Part shown: piece by piece, positions 1-5,820 of the stretch | Layout of the letters: each line of letters starts with the position of its first letter | Position numbering within the stretch: position 1 is the first letter of the stretch | From: Candidatus Fibrimonadales bacterium | Lineage (GTDB): Bacteria; Fibrobacterota; Fibrobacteria; Fibrobacterales; Fibrobacteraceae | NCBI GenBank assembly: GCA_009777135.1 | Contig: WRMM01000101.1 | Location: 1 to 6,902 of the forward strand | DNA length: 6,902 nucleotides | Reading direction: 5' to 3' | Program-made: the position numbers and the translations under genes | Notes under the pieces: generated by a model | Told to the model about the DNA's origin: nothing | Database searches by the model: none | The model's input: only the letters and a program-made list of their open reading frames with translations

Positions 1-185
1 CCCCGGTGGAAACCTGCTCCACGCCAATCATCACAAATCGGGAAAATCGGATAATCGGGGCCATCGGGGTTCAGACAATATACTACGATTTAAAAGGCAC
101 ACCCCTTGGCACCCAAAAACCCACGGCATCGGGAATTTACATCGAGAAACATGGCAAAAATATTAAAAAAGTAATGGTAAAGTAG
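1..185 (+). CDS. C-terminal end of a probable secreted protein (5' end outside window)
   Basis: An open frame with codons beginning at position 3 runs from the window edge to TAG at 183-185, giving 60 residues. The last part reads as a beta-strand-like segment (IYYDLKGTPLG), a turn (TQKPTASG), a second strand (IYIEKHG) and a basic end (KNIKKVMVK). This order resembles the C-terminal sorting tails (type IX secretion, type A style) of secreted FCB-group proteins, where a 'D-x-x-G' strand is followed by 'G-x-Y-x-x-K' and a Lys-rich terminus. That match is by eye only. The upstream residues PVETCSTPII are not diagnostic, so the catalytic or binding function of the parent protein cannot be told. 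A degenerate ATCGG repeat lies at 37-67 inside the frame. The next gene begins 20 bases after the stop. Confidence 0.6.
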   Translation, partial: PVETCSTPIITNRENRIIGAIGVQTIYYDLKGTPLGTQKPTASGIYIEKHGKNIKKVMVK

Positions 186-205
186 GAAATTTCTACATTA
201 CCCCC

Positions 206-1981
206 ATGCTCAAACTAACCGCACTGCTCTTGGCTATTGCCCTCTTTGCCTCTTGCGAAAAAAAATCGCAAACAAATTCCATAGCCGCATGCCCAGACAC
301 GCCTCCTGTTTATGAGAATGCCACTGGCGAATTTGACCCCATAGCGGTTCCTAGCGAAGCGGTTCACTGCGGAGAAATAAGCCTTTGGGGCTCTGCAATG
401 CCACGCTCTCTTAATATGTGGCAAGATTACAATTCCTTTTCCATATCAGTAATGTCTATGCTATTTGAACCGCTTGCAGAACTTCACTCAACGGAAAATC
501 GCCCTGTTGGAATTTTAGCAAGCGCATGGGAAATTTCGCCTGATGGCATGTCTTATTCTTTTGAAATAGATTCCCGCGCAAAATGGAGCGATGGGCAGCC
601 CATAACCGCCTACGACGTGCAGTTCTATTACGACGTGATAATGAACCCCAAGCACTTGACTCCCATTTTCAAAGTTGGGCTTTCTCGCCTTGAACGCCCG
701 GAAATAATTGACTCGCTTAACTTCACGGTTAAAGCAAAAGATCCGCACTGGGCAAATTTTTGGTCAGCGGCTGGAATGGTTGCGTTTCCAAAACATATTT
801 GGGAAAATACCGATTTTAATTCCATTCGCTTTGAATATCCGGTTGTGAGCGGACCTTACGAAATTAAACAGATGAGAGTGGATCGCTCTTTGGAACTCAC
901 GCGCCGAGCAAGCTGGTGGGGCAGGCAAAAAAATTACAATGCGGGCAAATATAATTTTGACAAAATAACCTACCGCTTTATGGAAGATCGAAACAAAGCG
1001 CTGGAAGCCCTGAAAAAAGGCGTCTTTGACGCATACCCAATTTACACCTCTTCAATATGGTCGCAGCAAACCGACTTTGACGCAGTAAAAAAAGGCTATG
1101 TATTAAAGAACAGAGTGTTCAACAATGAACCCAAAGGCTTTCAAGGCTATGCCCTCAATTTGCGCAGAGACAAGTTCAAAGACATTCGCGTTCGCCAAGC
1201 GCTTTCGCTTTTGCTGAACCGAGAGCTAATGAATGACAAATACATGTTCAACTTGTATTTTTTGCTCAATACCTATTACCCAAGCCTCTGGCCGGAGAAC
1301 CAAAACCCAAATGCGCTGCTATATCCTTTTGCCCCGGATTCTGCCCGCAAATTATTTGAAGAAGCTGGCTACACGGTAAATGCGCAGGGCAAGCTTGCAG
1401 GCAAAGATGGAAAACCATTTGAACTTACGTTCTTAAACTACGCCGAAGATGTTCGCCATGCAACTAAATTTCAAGAAGATCTTAAAGCCGTGGGTATAGA
1501 GTCCAAAATAGAAACCGTGTCTCTTTCAACGTTTCGCCAGCGCATAGACGAATTCAATTTTGACCTTTGCTGGCTAGCTTGGGGAGCAAGCCGCCTAAGC
1601 GACCCTGAAGCGAGCTGGCACTCCAAAACCGCTGGCGATAAAGGCACAAATAACGTTCCCGGCATGCAAGACTCTGCAATAGACAGCTTGATAGAAGCTC
1701 AAAAAACCGAGTATGACCTAGATGCCCGCAACGAAATACTAAGGCAGCTGGATTCGCGTTTAACCGAAATAGTCCCTTATATTTTGCTTTGGCAGTCTGA
1801 TAACAACAAAATTCTGCATTGGAACCGCTTTGGCTACCCAAAATCGCTTTATGGCAAATTTAACAGGGAAGACGCAATTCCGGTTTACTGGTGGCTAGAC
1901 CCAAAAAAAGCCGCAATTTTGCATGAAGCTCAGAAAAATGGCCAAACTTTGCCTATTCGAGAGCTAGATATCAGGTATTAG
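206..1981 (+). CDS. ABC transporter solute-binding lipoprotein, SBP_bac_5 family, YejA-like (peptide binding)
   Basis: This is a 591-residue exported lipoprotein that should capture peptides or similar solutes and deliver them to an ABC importer. A short basic-hydrophobic signal ends in the lipobox FAS-C, with the lipidated Cys at residue 17. The mature part has SBP_bac_5 hallmarks: WEISPDGMSYSFEI near 108-121, KWSDGQPITAYDV near 126-138, SGPYEI near 215-220, and LNLRRDKFKDIRVRQALSLL near 317-336. The C-terminal stretch (WNRFGYPKSLYGKF, then VYWWLDPKKA, about 539-570) is typical of the YejA branch, where a 'W-x-RFG-P...WW-DP-K' ending is seen. Length fits the family. The start is fixed by the signal peptide; the only purine-rich site (AGGA, 184-187) is 18 bases upstream, so ribosome binding looks weak. 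No permease or ATPase genes adjoin it. Substrate is not determinable from sequence; nickel or other family-5 ligands remain possible. Confidence 0.9.
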   Translation: MLKLTALLLAIALFASCEKKSQTNSIAACPDTPPVYENATGEFDPIAVPSEAVHCGEISLWGSAMPRSLNMWQDYNSFSISVMSMLFEPLAELHSTENRPVGILASAWEISPDGMSYSFEIDSRAKWSDGQPITAYDVQFYYDVIMNPKHLTPIFKVGLSRLERPEIIDSLNFTVKAKDPHWANFWSAAGMVAFPKHIWENTDFNSIRFEYPVVSGPYEIKQMRVDRSLELTRRASWWGRQKNYNAGKYNFDKITYRFMEDRNKALEALKKGVFDAYPIYTSSIWSQQTDFDAVKKGYVLKNRVFNNEPKGFQGYALNLRRDKFKDIRVRQALSLLLNRELMNDKYMFNLYFLLNTYYPSLWPENQNPNALLYPFAPDSARKLFEEAGYTVNAQGKLAGKDGKPFELTFLNYAEDVRHATKFQEDLKAVGIESKIETVSLSTFRQRIDEFNFDLCWLAWGASRLSDPEASWHSKTAGDKGTNNVPGMQDSAIDSLIEAQKTEYDLDARNEILRQLDSRLTEIVPYILLWQSDNNKILHWNRFGYPKSLYGKFNREDAIPVYWWLDPKKAAILHEAQKNGQTLPIRELDIRY

Positions 1982-2022
1982 GTTCATTTTTTCAAAAAAA
2001 CTATTAAAACTCATATATTCCA

Positions 2023-2045
2023 TTGAAAAAAATGTATATTATAAT
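2023..2045 (+). promoter_or_regulatory. A/T-rich candidate promoter abutting the barrel-protein start
   Basis: A perfect TATAAT lies at 2040-2045 and an overlapping TATATT at 2035-2040, directly before the ATG at 2048. TTGAAA sits at 2023-2028, but only 11 bases before the TATAAT, too close for a standard sigma-70 pair. No -35 match is seen at 17 bases. If TATATT is the -10 box, transcription would begin at about the ATG itself, giving a leaderless message. This would agree with the absence of any Shine-Dalgarno sequence. The signal could also be chance in A/T-rich spacer DNA. Confidence 0.3.
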
Positions 2046-2047
2046 AT

Positions 2048-2689
2048 ATGCGATTTTTCTCCAAAATTTTACCGATAGCATTGGTTGCAGCTCTTTTGGT
2101 GCCCGCTGCCTTTGCTAACGAAGGAATTTACGACCGAGATTTGGTACGTGGCTTCATATCCCCAATTAAAGGAGGTTTTCGTAGCATGGAGTCTGACGGC
2201 GTTAAGTTTATAAACATGCAAACAGGAAAAAGTTACTCCCAAGACTACTGGGGCGGACAATTTGAAATAGGCGCTGAATACCACCAATTGCGCACCTGGT
2301 TTGATGTTGACTTTATGATAACCGAAGAACGCAGCGACACAGAATGGTTTGCCTACGGCATAACTTGGATGTGGGGCTACAAGCTCTTTCCTAAGCAGCC
2401 TGTTAATTTAATTATTTCCGCAGGTCCAGGTATTGAACTGATGAATATTCGCAGGTCAGAACAGGACAGATTGGAAAGTTCCTTTGGGTTGGCTCTGACC
2501 GCCATTGAGATTGAGCCTCGTTTGCAGCTTGGCCAGTTTTCTGTTGGTCTATATTATAGTTATAAGGTTGTTCGCCACGATTGGGATAATTGGTCTCGCG
2601 AATTAAGCTCAGACAAGCAATTCGCAGGAATAAAACTCTCCTGGACAATGCTGAACAATTACCAGAAAAAAGAGAATGATTTAAAGTGA
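2048..2689 (+). CDS. Exported hypothetical protein, probable outer-membrane beta-barrel
   Basis: I do not recognise a named family. The 213-residue product starts with a clear signal peptide (MRFFSKILPIALVAALLVPA) and a signal peptidase I site AFA-NEG, cleaved after residue 23. The mature protein alternates short amphipathic, aromatic-rich segments with polar turns, for example GGQFEIGAEYHQ (69-80), RTWFDVDFMI (82-91), WFAYGITWMWGYKLF (100-114), VNLIISAGPGIEL (119-131), QFSVGLYYSYKVV (163-175) and FAGIKLSWTML (192-202). This pattern suggests a barrel of about eight strands, as in small OmpA/OmpW-like porins, but it ends in a charged tail rather than a terminal Phe. The start is set by the signal peptide; no Shine-Dalgarno precedes it. 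The gene ends 36 bases before infC. Function is unknown. Confidence 0.8.
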   Translation: MRFFSKILPIALVAALLVPAAFANEGIYDRDLVRGFISPIKGGFRSMESDGVKFINMQTGKSYSQDYWGGQFEIGAEYHQLRTWFDVDFMITEERSDTEWFAYGITWMWGYKLFPKQPVNLIISAGPGIELMNIRRSEQDRLESSFGLALTAIEIEPRLQLGQFSVGLYYSYKVVRHDWDNWSRELSSDKQFAGIKLSWTMLNNYQKKENDLK

Positions 2690-2711
2690 AATTCGCAACC
2701 ATATTTAACCT

Positions 2712-2728
2712 AGGAGTTTACTAATTTG
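2712..2728 (+). promoter_or_regulatory. infC ribosome-binding site with TTG start codon
   Basis: AGGAG at 2712-2716 is followed after nine bases by TTG at 2726-2728. No ATG or GTG lies in frame between this site and the conserved IF3 N-domain, so TTG is the best start. A non-AUG start on infC is a known autoregulatory device: IF3 discriminates against non-standard initiation codons, so excess IF3 represses its own translation. In Escherichia coli the codon is AUU; TTG here is the same kind of choice by inference. Confidence 0.75.
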
Positions 2729-3391
2729 CTTCCCCCACGAGGTCGCCCGCAGCCAAACCGTCCAAAAGACGGAATTCGCATAAACCAAGACATTAGAGTT
2801 CCCCAAGTCCGTTTAATAGATGCCAGAGGGGTTCAAGTTGGAGTTATAGACACTCAAAGAGCCATGCAAATGGCTAGAGAGTCTGACTTGGATCTGGTAG
2901 AAGTTTCACCTAATGCAAGCCCTCCAGTTTGCAAAATAATAGATTACGGCAAATTCCGCTTTGAGCAGGCAAAAAAACAAAAAGCCGCAAAAGCTCATCA
3001 GCAGTCAACCGGACATGTAAAGGAAATAAAATTGCACTTTCAAACCGCTACAAACGATTACCGCTACCGCATGGTGCAGGCTCAGGAGTTTTTGGCAAAA
3101 GGTTTCAAAGTAAAGATTATGGTTCAGTTTAAAGGCAGAGAGCTTTCCAGAATGGAATTTGGCCATCGCCTTATAGACAAAGCCAAAGAAGACTTGGCTC
3201 CTTATGGAGACATAGAAGAACTGAAAGTGGAGAAGTGTTTCGCCATTGCAGTTAGCCCCCGCAAGGGAGTAAAGAAAAAGGAAACGCAAAAGCCTGCGGA
3301 GCAGGCAAAGCACGAAACCGAGCAAAAGGCTGCAGGTGAGGCTTTAAACAATGGGGGCGACCCCAATTCCCAGAGAGGACAAAATGCCTAA
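2726..3391 (+). CDS. infC: Translation initiation factor IF-3
   Basis: IF3 binds the 30S subunit, keeps it apart from 50S and proofreads initiator tRNA and start codon. The 221-residue product shows the N-domain from about 19 (INQDIRVPQVRLID), the family signature PPVCKIIDYGKFRFE (66-80), a Lys/Gln-rich linker helix (81-95), and the C-domain from about 98 with KEIKLHF, the FKGREL motif (135-140) and the final strand VEKCFAIAVSPRK (168-180). Most IF3 proteins end near that point. Here about 40 further residues follow, rich in Lys, Glu, Gln and Asn and of low complexity. The start is TTG with a good Shine-Dalgarno. The stop overlaps the rpmI start by eight bases (ATGCCTAA), suggesting translational coupling. 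Order infC-rpmI-rplT is the standard conserved operon, here without a neighbouring thrS. Confidence 0.97.
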   Translation: MLPPRGRPQPNRPKDGIRINQDIRVPQVRLIDARGVQVGVIDTQRAMQMARESDLDLVEVSPNASPPVCKIIDYGKFRFEQAKKQKAAKAHQQSTGHVKEIKLHFQTATNDYRYRMVQAQEFLAKGFKVKIMVQFKGRELSRMEFGHRLIDKAKEDLAPYGDIEELKVEKCFAIAVSPRKGVKKKETQKPAEQAKHETEQKAAGEALNNGGDPNSQRGQNA

Positions 3392-3581
3392 AATGAAAAC
3401 CCACAGCGGAGCGAAAAAACGCTTTCGCGTAACAGGCTCTGGCAGTGTTAAGTACAAACACTCCGGCGCGCGTCACATTCTCACAAAGAAAACCACAAAG
3501 CGCAAACGCAATTTGCGCCAGAATGGAATTGTGAAAAAGACGGAAGAGTTCCAAATTAAACGCATGTTGGCGGAAGCTTAG
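3384..3581 (+). CDS. rpmI: 50S ribosomal protein L35
   Basis: L35 is a small basic protein of the large ribosomal subunit. The 65-residue product begins MPKMKTHSGAKKRFRVTGSG, the standard L35 N-terminus, followed by the KYKHSGARHILTKKTTKRKRNLRQ region, with very high Lys/Arg content. Length equals that of typical bacterial L35. An in-frame ATG at 3351 would add 11 residues that do not belong to the family, so the start at 3384 was chosen; it has GAGAGGA at 3373-3379 just upstream. The start overlaps the end of infC by eight bases, and the stop codon lies within the Shine-Dalgarno of rplT, so all three operon genes are tightly packed and probably coupled. Confidence 0.97.
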   Translation: MPKMKTHSGAKKRFRVTGSGSVKYKHSGARHILTKKTTKRKRNLRQNGIVKKTEEFQIKRMLAEA

Positions 3582-3589
3582 GAGGTCTT

Positions 3590-3958
3590 ATGTCTAGAGC
3601 AAAAACAAGAGTTCCTAGCCGTGAACGTCGTAAAAAAGTTCTCAAAGCAGCAAAAGGTTACTATGGCCGCCGCAAAAGCAATTTGCGCCAAGCCATAGAA
3701 GCTACAACTCGCGCTGGCCAATATGCCTACGCCCACCGCCGCGACAGAAAAGGCGATTTCCGCTCTTTGTGGATTACTCGCTTAAATGCCGCGGTTCGTG
3801 AGCATGGCTTAAAGTACAGCGAGTTTATCCATCTGCTTTCTGTTGCCAACATAAACCTGAACCGCAAAGTTCTGGCAGACTTGGCAATAACAGATCCAGC
3901 TGCGTTTGCGAAAGTTGTGGAAGTAGCGAAGCAATGCCGCTCCGCTTCTCAATCCTAA
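3590..3958 (+). CDS. rplT: 50S ribosomal protein L20
   Basis: L20 binds 23S rRNA early in large-subunit assembly; in several bacteria it also represses its own operon. The 122-residue product has the basic N-terminal helix with RVPSRERRKKVLKAAKGYYG (7-26), then RRKSNLRQAIEATTRAGQYAYAHRRDRKGDFRSLWITRLNAA and the globular RNA-binding C-domain (REHGLKYSEFIHLL, then NRKVLADLAITDP). All are standard. AGGAGGT at 3580-3586 is the strongest Shine-Dalgarno in the window and contains the last two bases of the rpmI stop. The final residues (KQCRSASQS) run slightly past the usual end, and these codons double as the start of the next gene in another frame. No leader structure like an L20 operator was recognised. 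Confidence 0.97.
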   Translation: MSRAKTRVPSRERRKKVLKAAKGYYGRRKSNLRQAIEATTRAGQYAYAHRRDRKGDFRSLWITRLNAAVREHGLKYSEFIHLLSVANINLNRKVLADLAITDPAAFAKVVEVAKQCRSASQS

Positions 3959-4929
3959 TAATTTTTCTTCTCATTGCGTTTTCGCTTGCCATATTCAGTG
4001 GTTCTGCGGAAATAGCGGTTTTTGATGTTGTAAAAATTCTTTTGAATCCTGGCGCTGCGGAGGCTTCCGCTGAGTGGCGCATTGTTTGGGATTTTCGTTT
4101 GCCAAGGGCGCTGGCCGCGGTTCTTGCTGGAGCGGCGCTTTCTTTGAGCGGTCTTTTGCTGCAAAGCGTTTTTAGGAATCCGCTTGCGGGACCTTTTGTG
4201 CTTGGCATAAGCTCTGGCGCTTCGCTTGGGGTTGCGCTTTTTTTGCTTGCGGGTTTTGGGCTTGGTTCGCTGGGCTTGCTTTCTGCGGCGGCTTTGGGGG
4301 CAATGGCGGTTCTTGCATTTATAGCCATGTTTTCCAGATTTATTTCTGGCAATGCGGGGCTTTTGGTGCTTGGTTTAATGACAGGATATTTTGCAGACGC
4401 TGTTGTTTCAATTTTAATGCACAGCACAAATGCGGATGCTTTGCGCGGTTTTATATCATGGGGTTTTGGCTCGTTTGGCAGGCTTCGCTGGGCAGAGATG
4501 CCGTATTTTGCAATTTGCGTTTTGCTGGGGCTTATGTTAGCTGTTTTTTGCATAAAATATTTGAATGCCATTGCTCTTGGCGAAGACGGCGCAAAAAGTT
4601 TGGGCATAAATGTAAAGCAAAAACGTTTGCTTTCGCTTGCGGCGGCTGCAATTTTAGCGGCTGCGGCAACGGCTTTTTGCGGACCAATAGGTTTTATAGG
4701 AATGGCAACTCCGCATTTGGCTAGAGGATTTTTCAACAGCGACAATCAAAGAATTTTAATCCCCGGTTCACTTTTAACAGGCGCTTTGCTGGCTCTTGCC
4801 GCAGGTATTCTGTCGCAAGGTTTATGGGGTTTGCCACCTCTTCCGCTCAACGCAGTAGCAAGTTTGATGGGCGCTCCTGTGGTTATATGGGTGCTATTGC
4901 CTAAGAGAGTCTCTGCCTGTAAAGTATAA
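3934..4929 (+). CDS. FecCD/BtuC-family ABC transporter permease (siderophore, heme or cobalamin import)
   Basis: This 331-residue, strongly hydrophobic inner-membrane protein is a permease subunit of the type II importers that bring in iron-siderophores, heme or vitamin B12. Visible family motifs are FRLPRALAAVLAGAALSLSG (54-73), RNPLAGPFVLGISSGAS (81-97), LGEDGAKSLGINV (215-227), GPIGFIGMATPHLAR (250-264, containing the cytoplasmic loop that touches the ATPase) and LMGAPVVIW (311-319). About nine to ten membrane segments are readable, and length is typical. The start is the ATG at 3934 because the first helix follows at once (MPLRFSILIIFLLIAFSL); it lies 25 bases inside rplT and has only a poor Shine-Dalgarno, suggesting coupled translation. 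No ATPase or binding-protein gene adjoins it in the window, since the next gene is a toxin-antitoxin cassette. The transported chelate is unknown. Confidence 0.93.
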   Translation: MPLRFSILIIFLLIAFSLAIFSGSAEIAVFDVVKILLNPGAAEASAEWRIVWDFRLPRALAAVLAGAALSLSGLLLQSVFRNPLAGPFVLGISSGASLGVALFLLAGFGLGSLGLLSAAALGAMAVLAFIAMFSRFISGNAGLLVLGLMTGYFADAVVSILMHSTNADALRGFISWGFGSFGRLRWAEMPYFAICVLLGLMLAVFCIKYLNAIALGEDGAKSLGINVKQKRLLSLAAAAILAAAATAFCGPIGFIGMATPHLARGFFNSDNQRILIPGSLLTGALLALAAGILSQGLWGLPPLPLNAVASLMGAPVVIWVLLPKRVSACKV

Positions 4930-4976
4930 GGGATTGTTTTTTTATATTTACTCTTAATGCATAACACGGAGAGCTT

Positions 4977-5249
4977 ATGATAGAAACTCTAATAAAAGCA
5001 AATGAAGTAGAGCGATTGGTAACTCCAATCTTTGGCGACAAGGAAATAATGGCTGTTGTTGCCGGGCAAACTGTTGTTTTAACAATTGATACAGAATTTG
5101 AGAATAAAAAACAGAAAAATGCAAAATCTGCAGTTGATAGATTGCACGGCATATTAGAAGGCACGGCAATATCTTCTTACAGATTTGCAAAAAACAAAAA
5201 GTATGAAATAGAACTGGAAGAAGAAAAATTCCGCAGGAATAGAGTATAA
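4977..5249 (+). CDS. Putative antitoxin of a VapBC-like module (unrecognised family)
   Basis: The 90-residue protein has no motif I recognise. It is called an antitoxin because it directly precedes a PIN-domain gene, sharing one base with it (TAATG at 5247-5251), the usual antitoxin-toxin order. The N-terminal half (VERLVTPIFGDKEIMAVVAGQTVVLTID, about 11-38) looks like a small beta-rich domain. Residues 43-62 are a basic stretch leading into a probable helix. The last third (YRFAKNKKYEIELEEEKFRRNRV) is highly charged, as antitoxin tails that wrap their toxin often are. I do not see a classical ribbon-helix-helix, AbrB or Phd/YefM fold, so it may be a divergent type. GGAGAG at 4968-4973 gives a good ribosome-binding site. 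The cassette is visibly more A/T-rich than the preceding gene, compatible with horizontal gain. Confidence 0.65.
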   Translation: MIETLIKANEVERLVTPIFGDKEIMAVVAGQTVVLTIDTEFENKKQKNAKSAVDRLHGILEGTAISSYRFAKNKKYEIELEEEKFRRNRV

Positions 5250-5653
5250 TGAAAAGATATGTATTAGATGCTTGCGCTTTGCTTGCGTTTCTTAAAAAAG
5301 AAGAAGGTAGCGAGATTGTAAAAAATATTATAAATAGCAATGACGATGTTTTTTTACACGGAGTAAACTTATTGGAAGTTTATTACGATTTACTTCGAGA
5401 ATTTGGTAAAGATAAAGCAGATTCTATATGTAAAGAGATTCTTGAAATGCCAATTAAAGCAATTTATAATACAAGCTTATTTTTTATAAAAACTGCGGGT
5501 TATTTCAAGGCAAATTACAGAATATCCTTGGGAGATTCTTTTGTTTTAGCAACAGCAGAAGTGCATTCTGCTATCGTTGTTACGTCGGATGGGCATGAAT
5601 TAAGCGTTGTTGAAAGCAAAGAACCCGGCTTGAACTTTCTTTGGATAAGGTAA
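5249..5653 (+). CDS. PIN-domain ribonuclease toxin, VapC-like
   Basis: PIN-domain toxins are metal-dependent ribonucleases that stop translation when freed from the antitoxin. The 134-residue length is typical of VapC. The four expected acidic residues are in place: Asp7 in YVLDACALL, Glu43 in VNLLEVYYDLL, Asp96 in SLGDSFVLATA and Asp114 in VVTSDGHEL, so the active site looks intact. The 'S-L-G-D-S-F-x-L-A-T-A' and 'V-x-T-S-D' stretches are the most family-like. AGGAA at 5234-5238 is about ten bases before the ATG, which overlaps the antitoxin stop by one base, so translation is probably coupled. Hand counts of two 60-base lines (5281-5400) give about 30% G+C, against about 48% in a sample line of the FecCD gene. 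RNA target and expression state are unknown. Confidence 0.88.
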   Translation: MKRYVLDACALLAFLKKEEGSEIVKNIINSNDDVFLHGVNLLEVYYDLLREFGKDKADSICKEILEMPIKAIYNTSLFFIKTAGYFKANYRISLGDSFVLATAEVHSAIVVTSDGHELSVVESKEPGLNFLWIR

Positions 5654-5685
5654 AATGGAAAAAATCTGGCTTTTCTATAGTAATC

Positions 5686-5820
5686 GCTGATTAAGTCGCT
5701 TTAGGTATAGGGTATGGGGAATTTTACAAAAAACGGCTTAAATTCGCTAAAAACGGCATATTTTTGCATTGCCCATACCCCAAACCCTATACCCCATACC
5801 CAAGCATTGAGTTAATCAGC
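5686..5820. repeat. Long imperfect inverted repeat (palindromic intergenic element, MITE/REP-like)
   Basis: The outer arms are perfect: GCTGATTAA at 5686-5694 pairs with TTAATCAGC at 5812-5820. A short GCTT (5698-5701) can pair with AAGC (5802-5805). The inner arm GGTATAGGGTATGGGG (5704-5719) pairs with CCCCAAACCCTATACC (5778-5793) at 15 of 16 positions, enclosing a 58-base loop. The loop holds a direct repeat of AAAAACGGC (ending at 5737 and 5757, 20 bases apart). The same G-rich arm has alternative perfect partners: GGGTATGGG with 5772-5780 and GGGTATGGGG with 5792-5801. So more than one fold is possible. There is no open frame of note and no T-run after the stem, so it is not a standard terminator. 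It could be a non-autonomous mobile element, a dispersed intergenic repeat or an RNA control structure. Confidence 0.7.
5772..5801 (-). other. G-quadruplex motif (five G-tracts on the minus strand)
   Basis: On the plus strand five C-tracts of three or four bases (5772-5774, 5778-5781, 5785-5787, 5792-5795, 5799-5801) are separated by loops of only three or four bases (ATA, AAA, TATA, ATA). The minus strand therefore carries five G-tracts with very short loops and exceeds the usual four-tract quadruplex pattern. The plus strand could form an i-motif. The motif lies within the right arm of the inverted repeat, so quadruplex and hairpin formation would compete. Sequence shows the motif only; folding is inferred. 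Confidence 0.7.

Noticed and set aside
3351..3383. An upstream ATG extending L35 by 11 residues
   Set aside because: L35 proteins begin MPKMKTHSG, matching the start at 3384, which also has a better placed Shine-Dalgarno. The extension lies inside the infC tail.
3825..4745. A 306-codon open frame on the minus strand
   Set aside because: It lies opposite the end of rplT and most of the FecCD permease, which have clear family motifs. The Ala/Lys/Ser-rich translation is what the complement of a hydrophobic gene gives, and no domain or ribosome-binding site supports it.
4930..4976. Promoter or terminator in the short gap before the antitoxin gene
   Set aside because: The T-run at 4937-4943 has no hairpin before it. 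TTGTTT (4934-4939) and CATAAC (4960-4965) are 20 bases apart with weak matches. ATGCAT (4957-4962) is only a six-base palindrome, too short to call an operator.
5655..5690. An 11-codon frame (MEKIWLFYSNR) just after the toxin gene
   Set aside because: It is too short and has no convincing ribosome-binding site. It ends inside the palindromic element. It could be a gene remnant truncated by insertion of that element, but nothing confirms this.
5728..5757. CRISPR-like direct repeats (AAAAACGGC twice)
   Set aside because: There are only two short copies with a 20-base period, no array and no cas genes in the window.
5704..5793. Rho-independent terminator for the toxin-antitoxin operon
   Set aside because: The stem is long, but the loop is 58 bases and no T-run follows the right arm, so it does not fit a canonical terminator.
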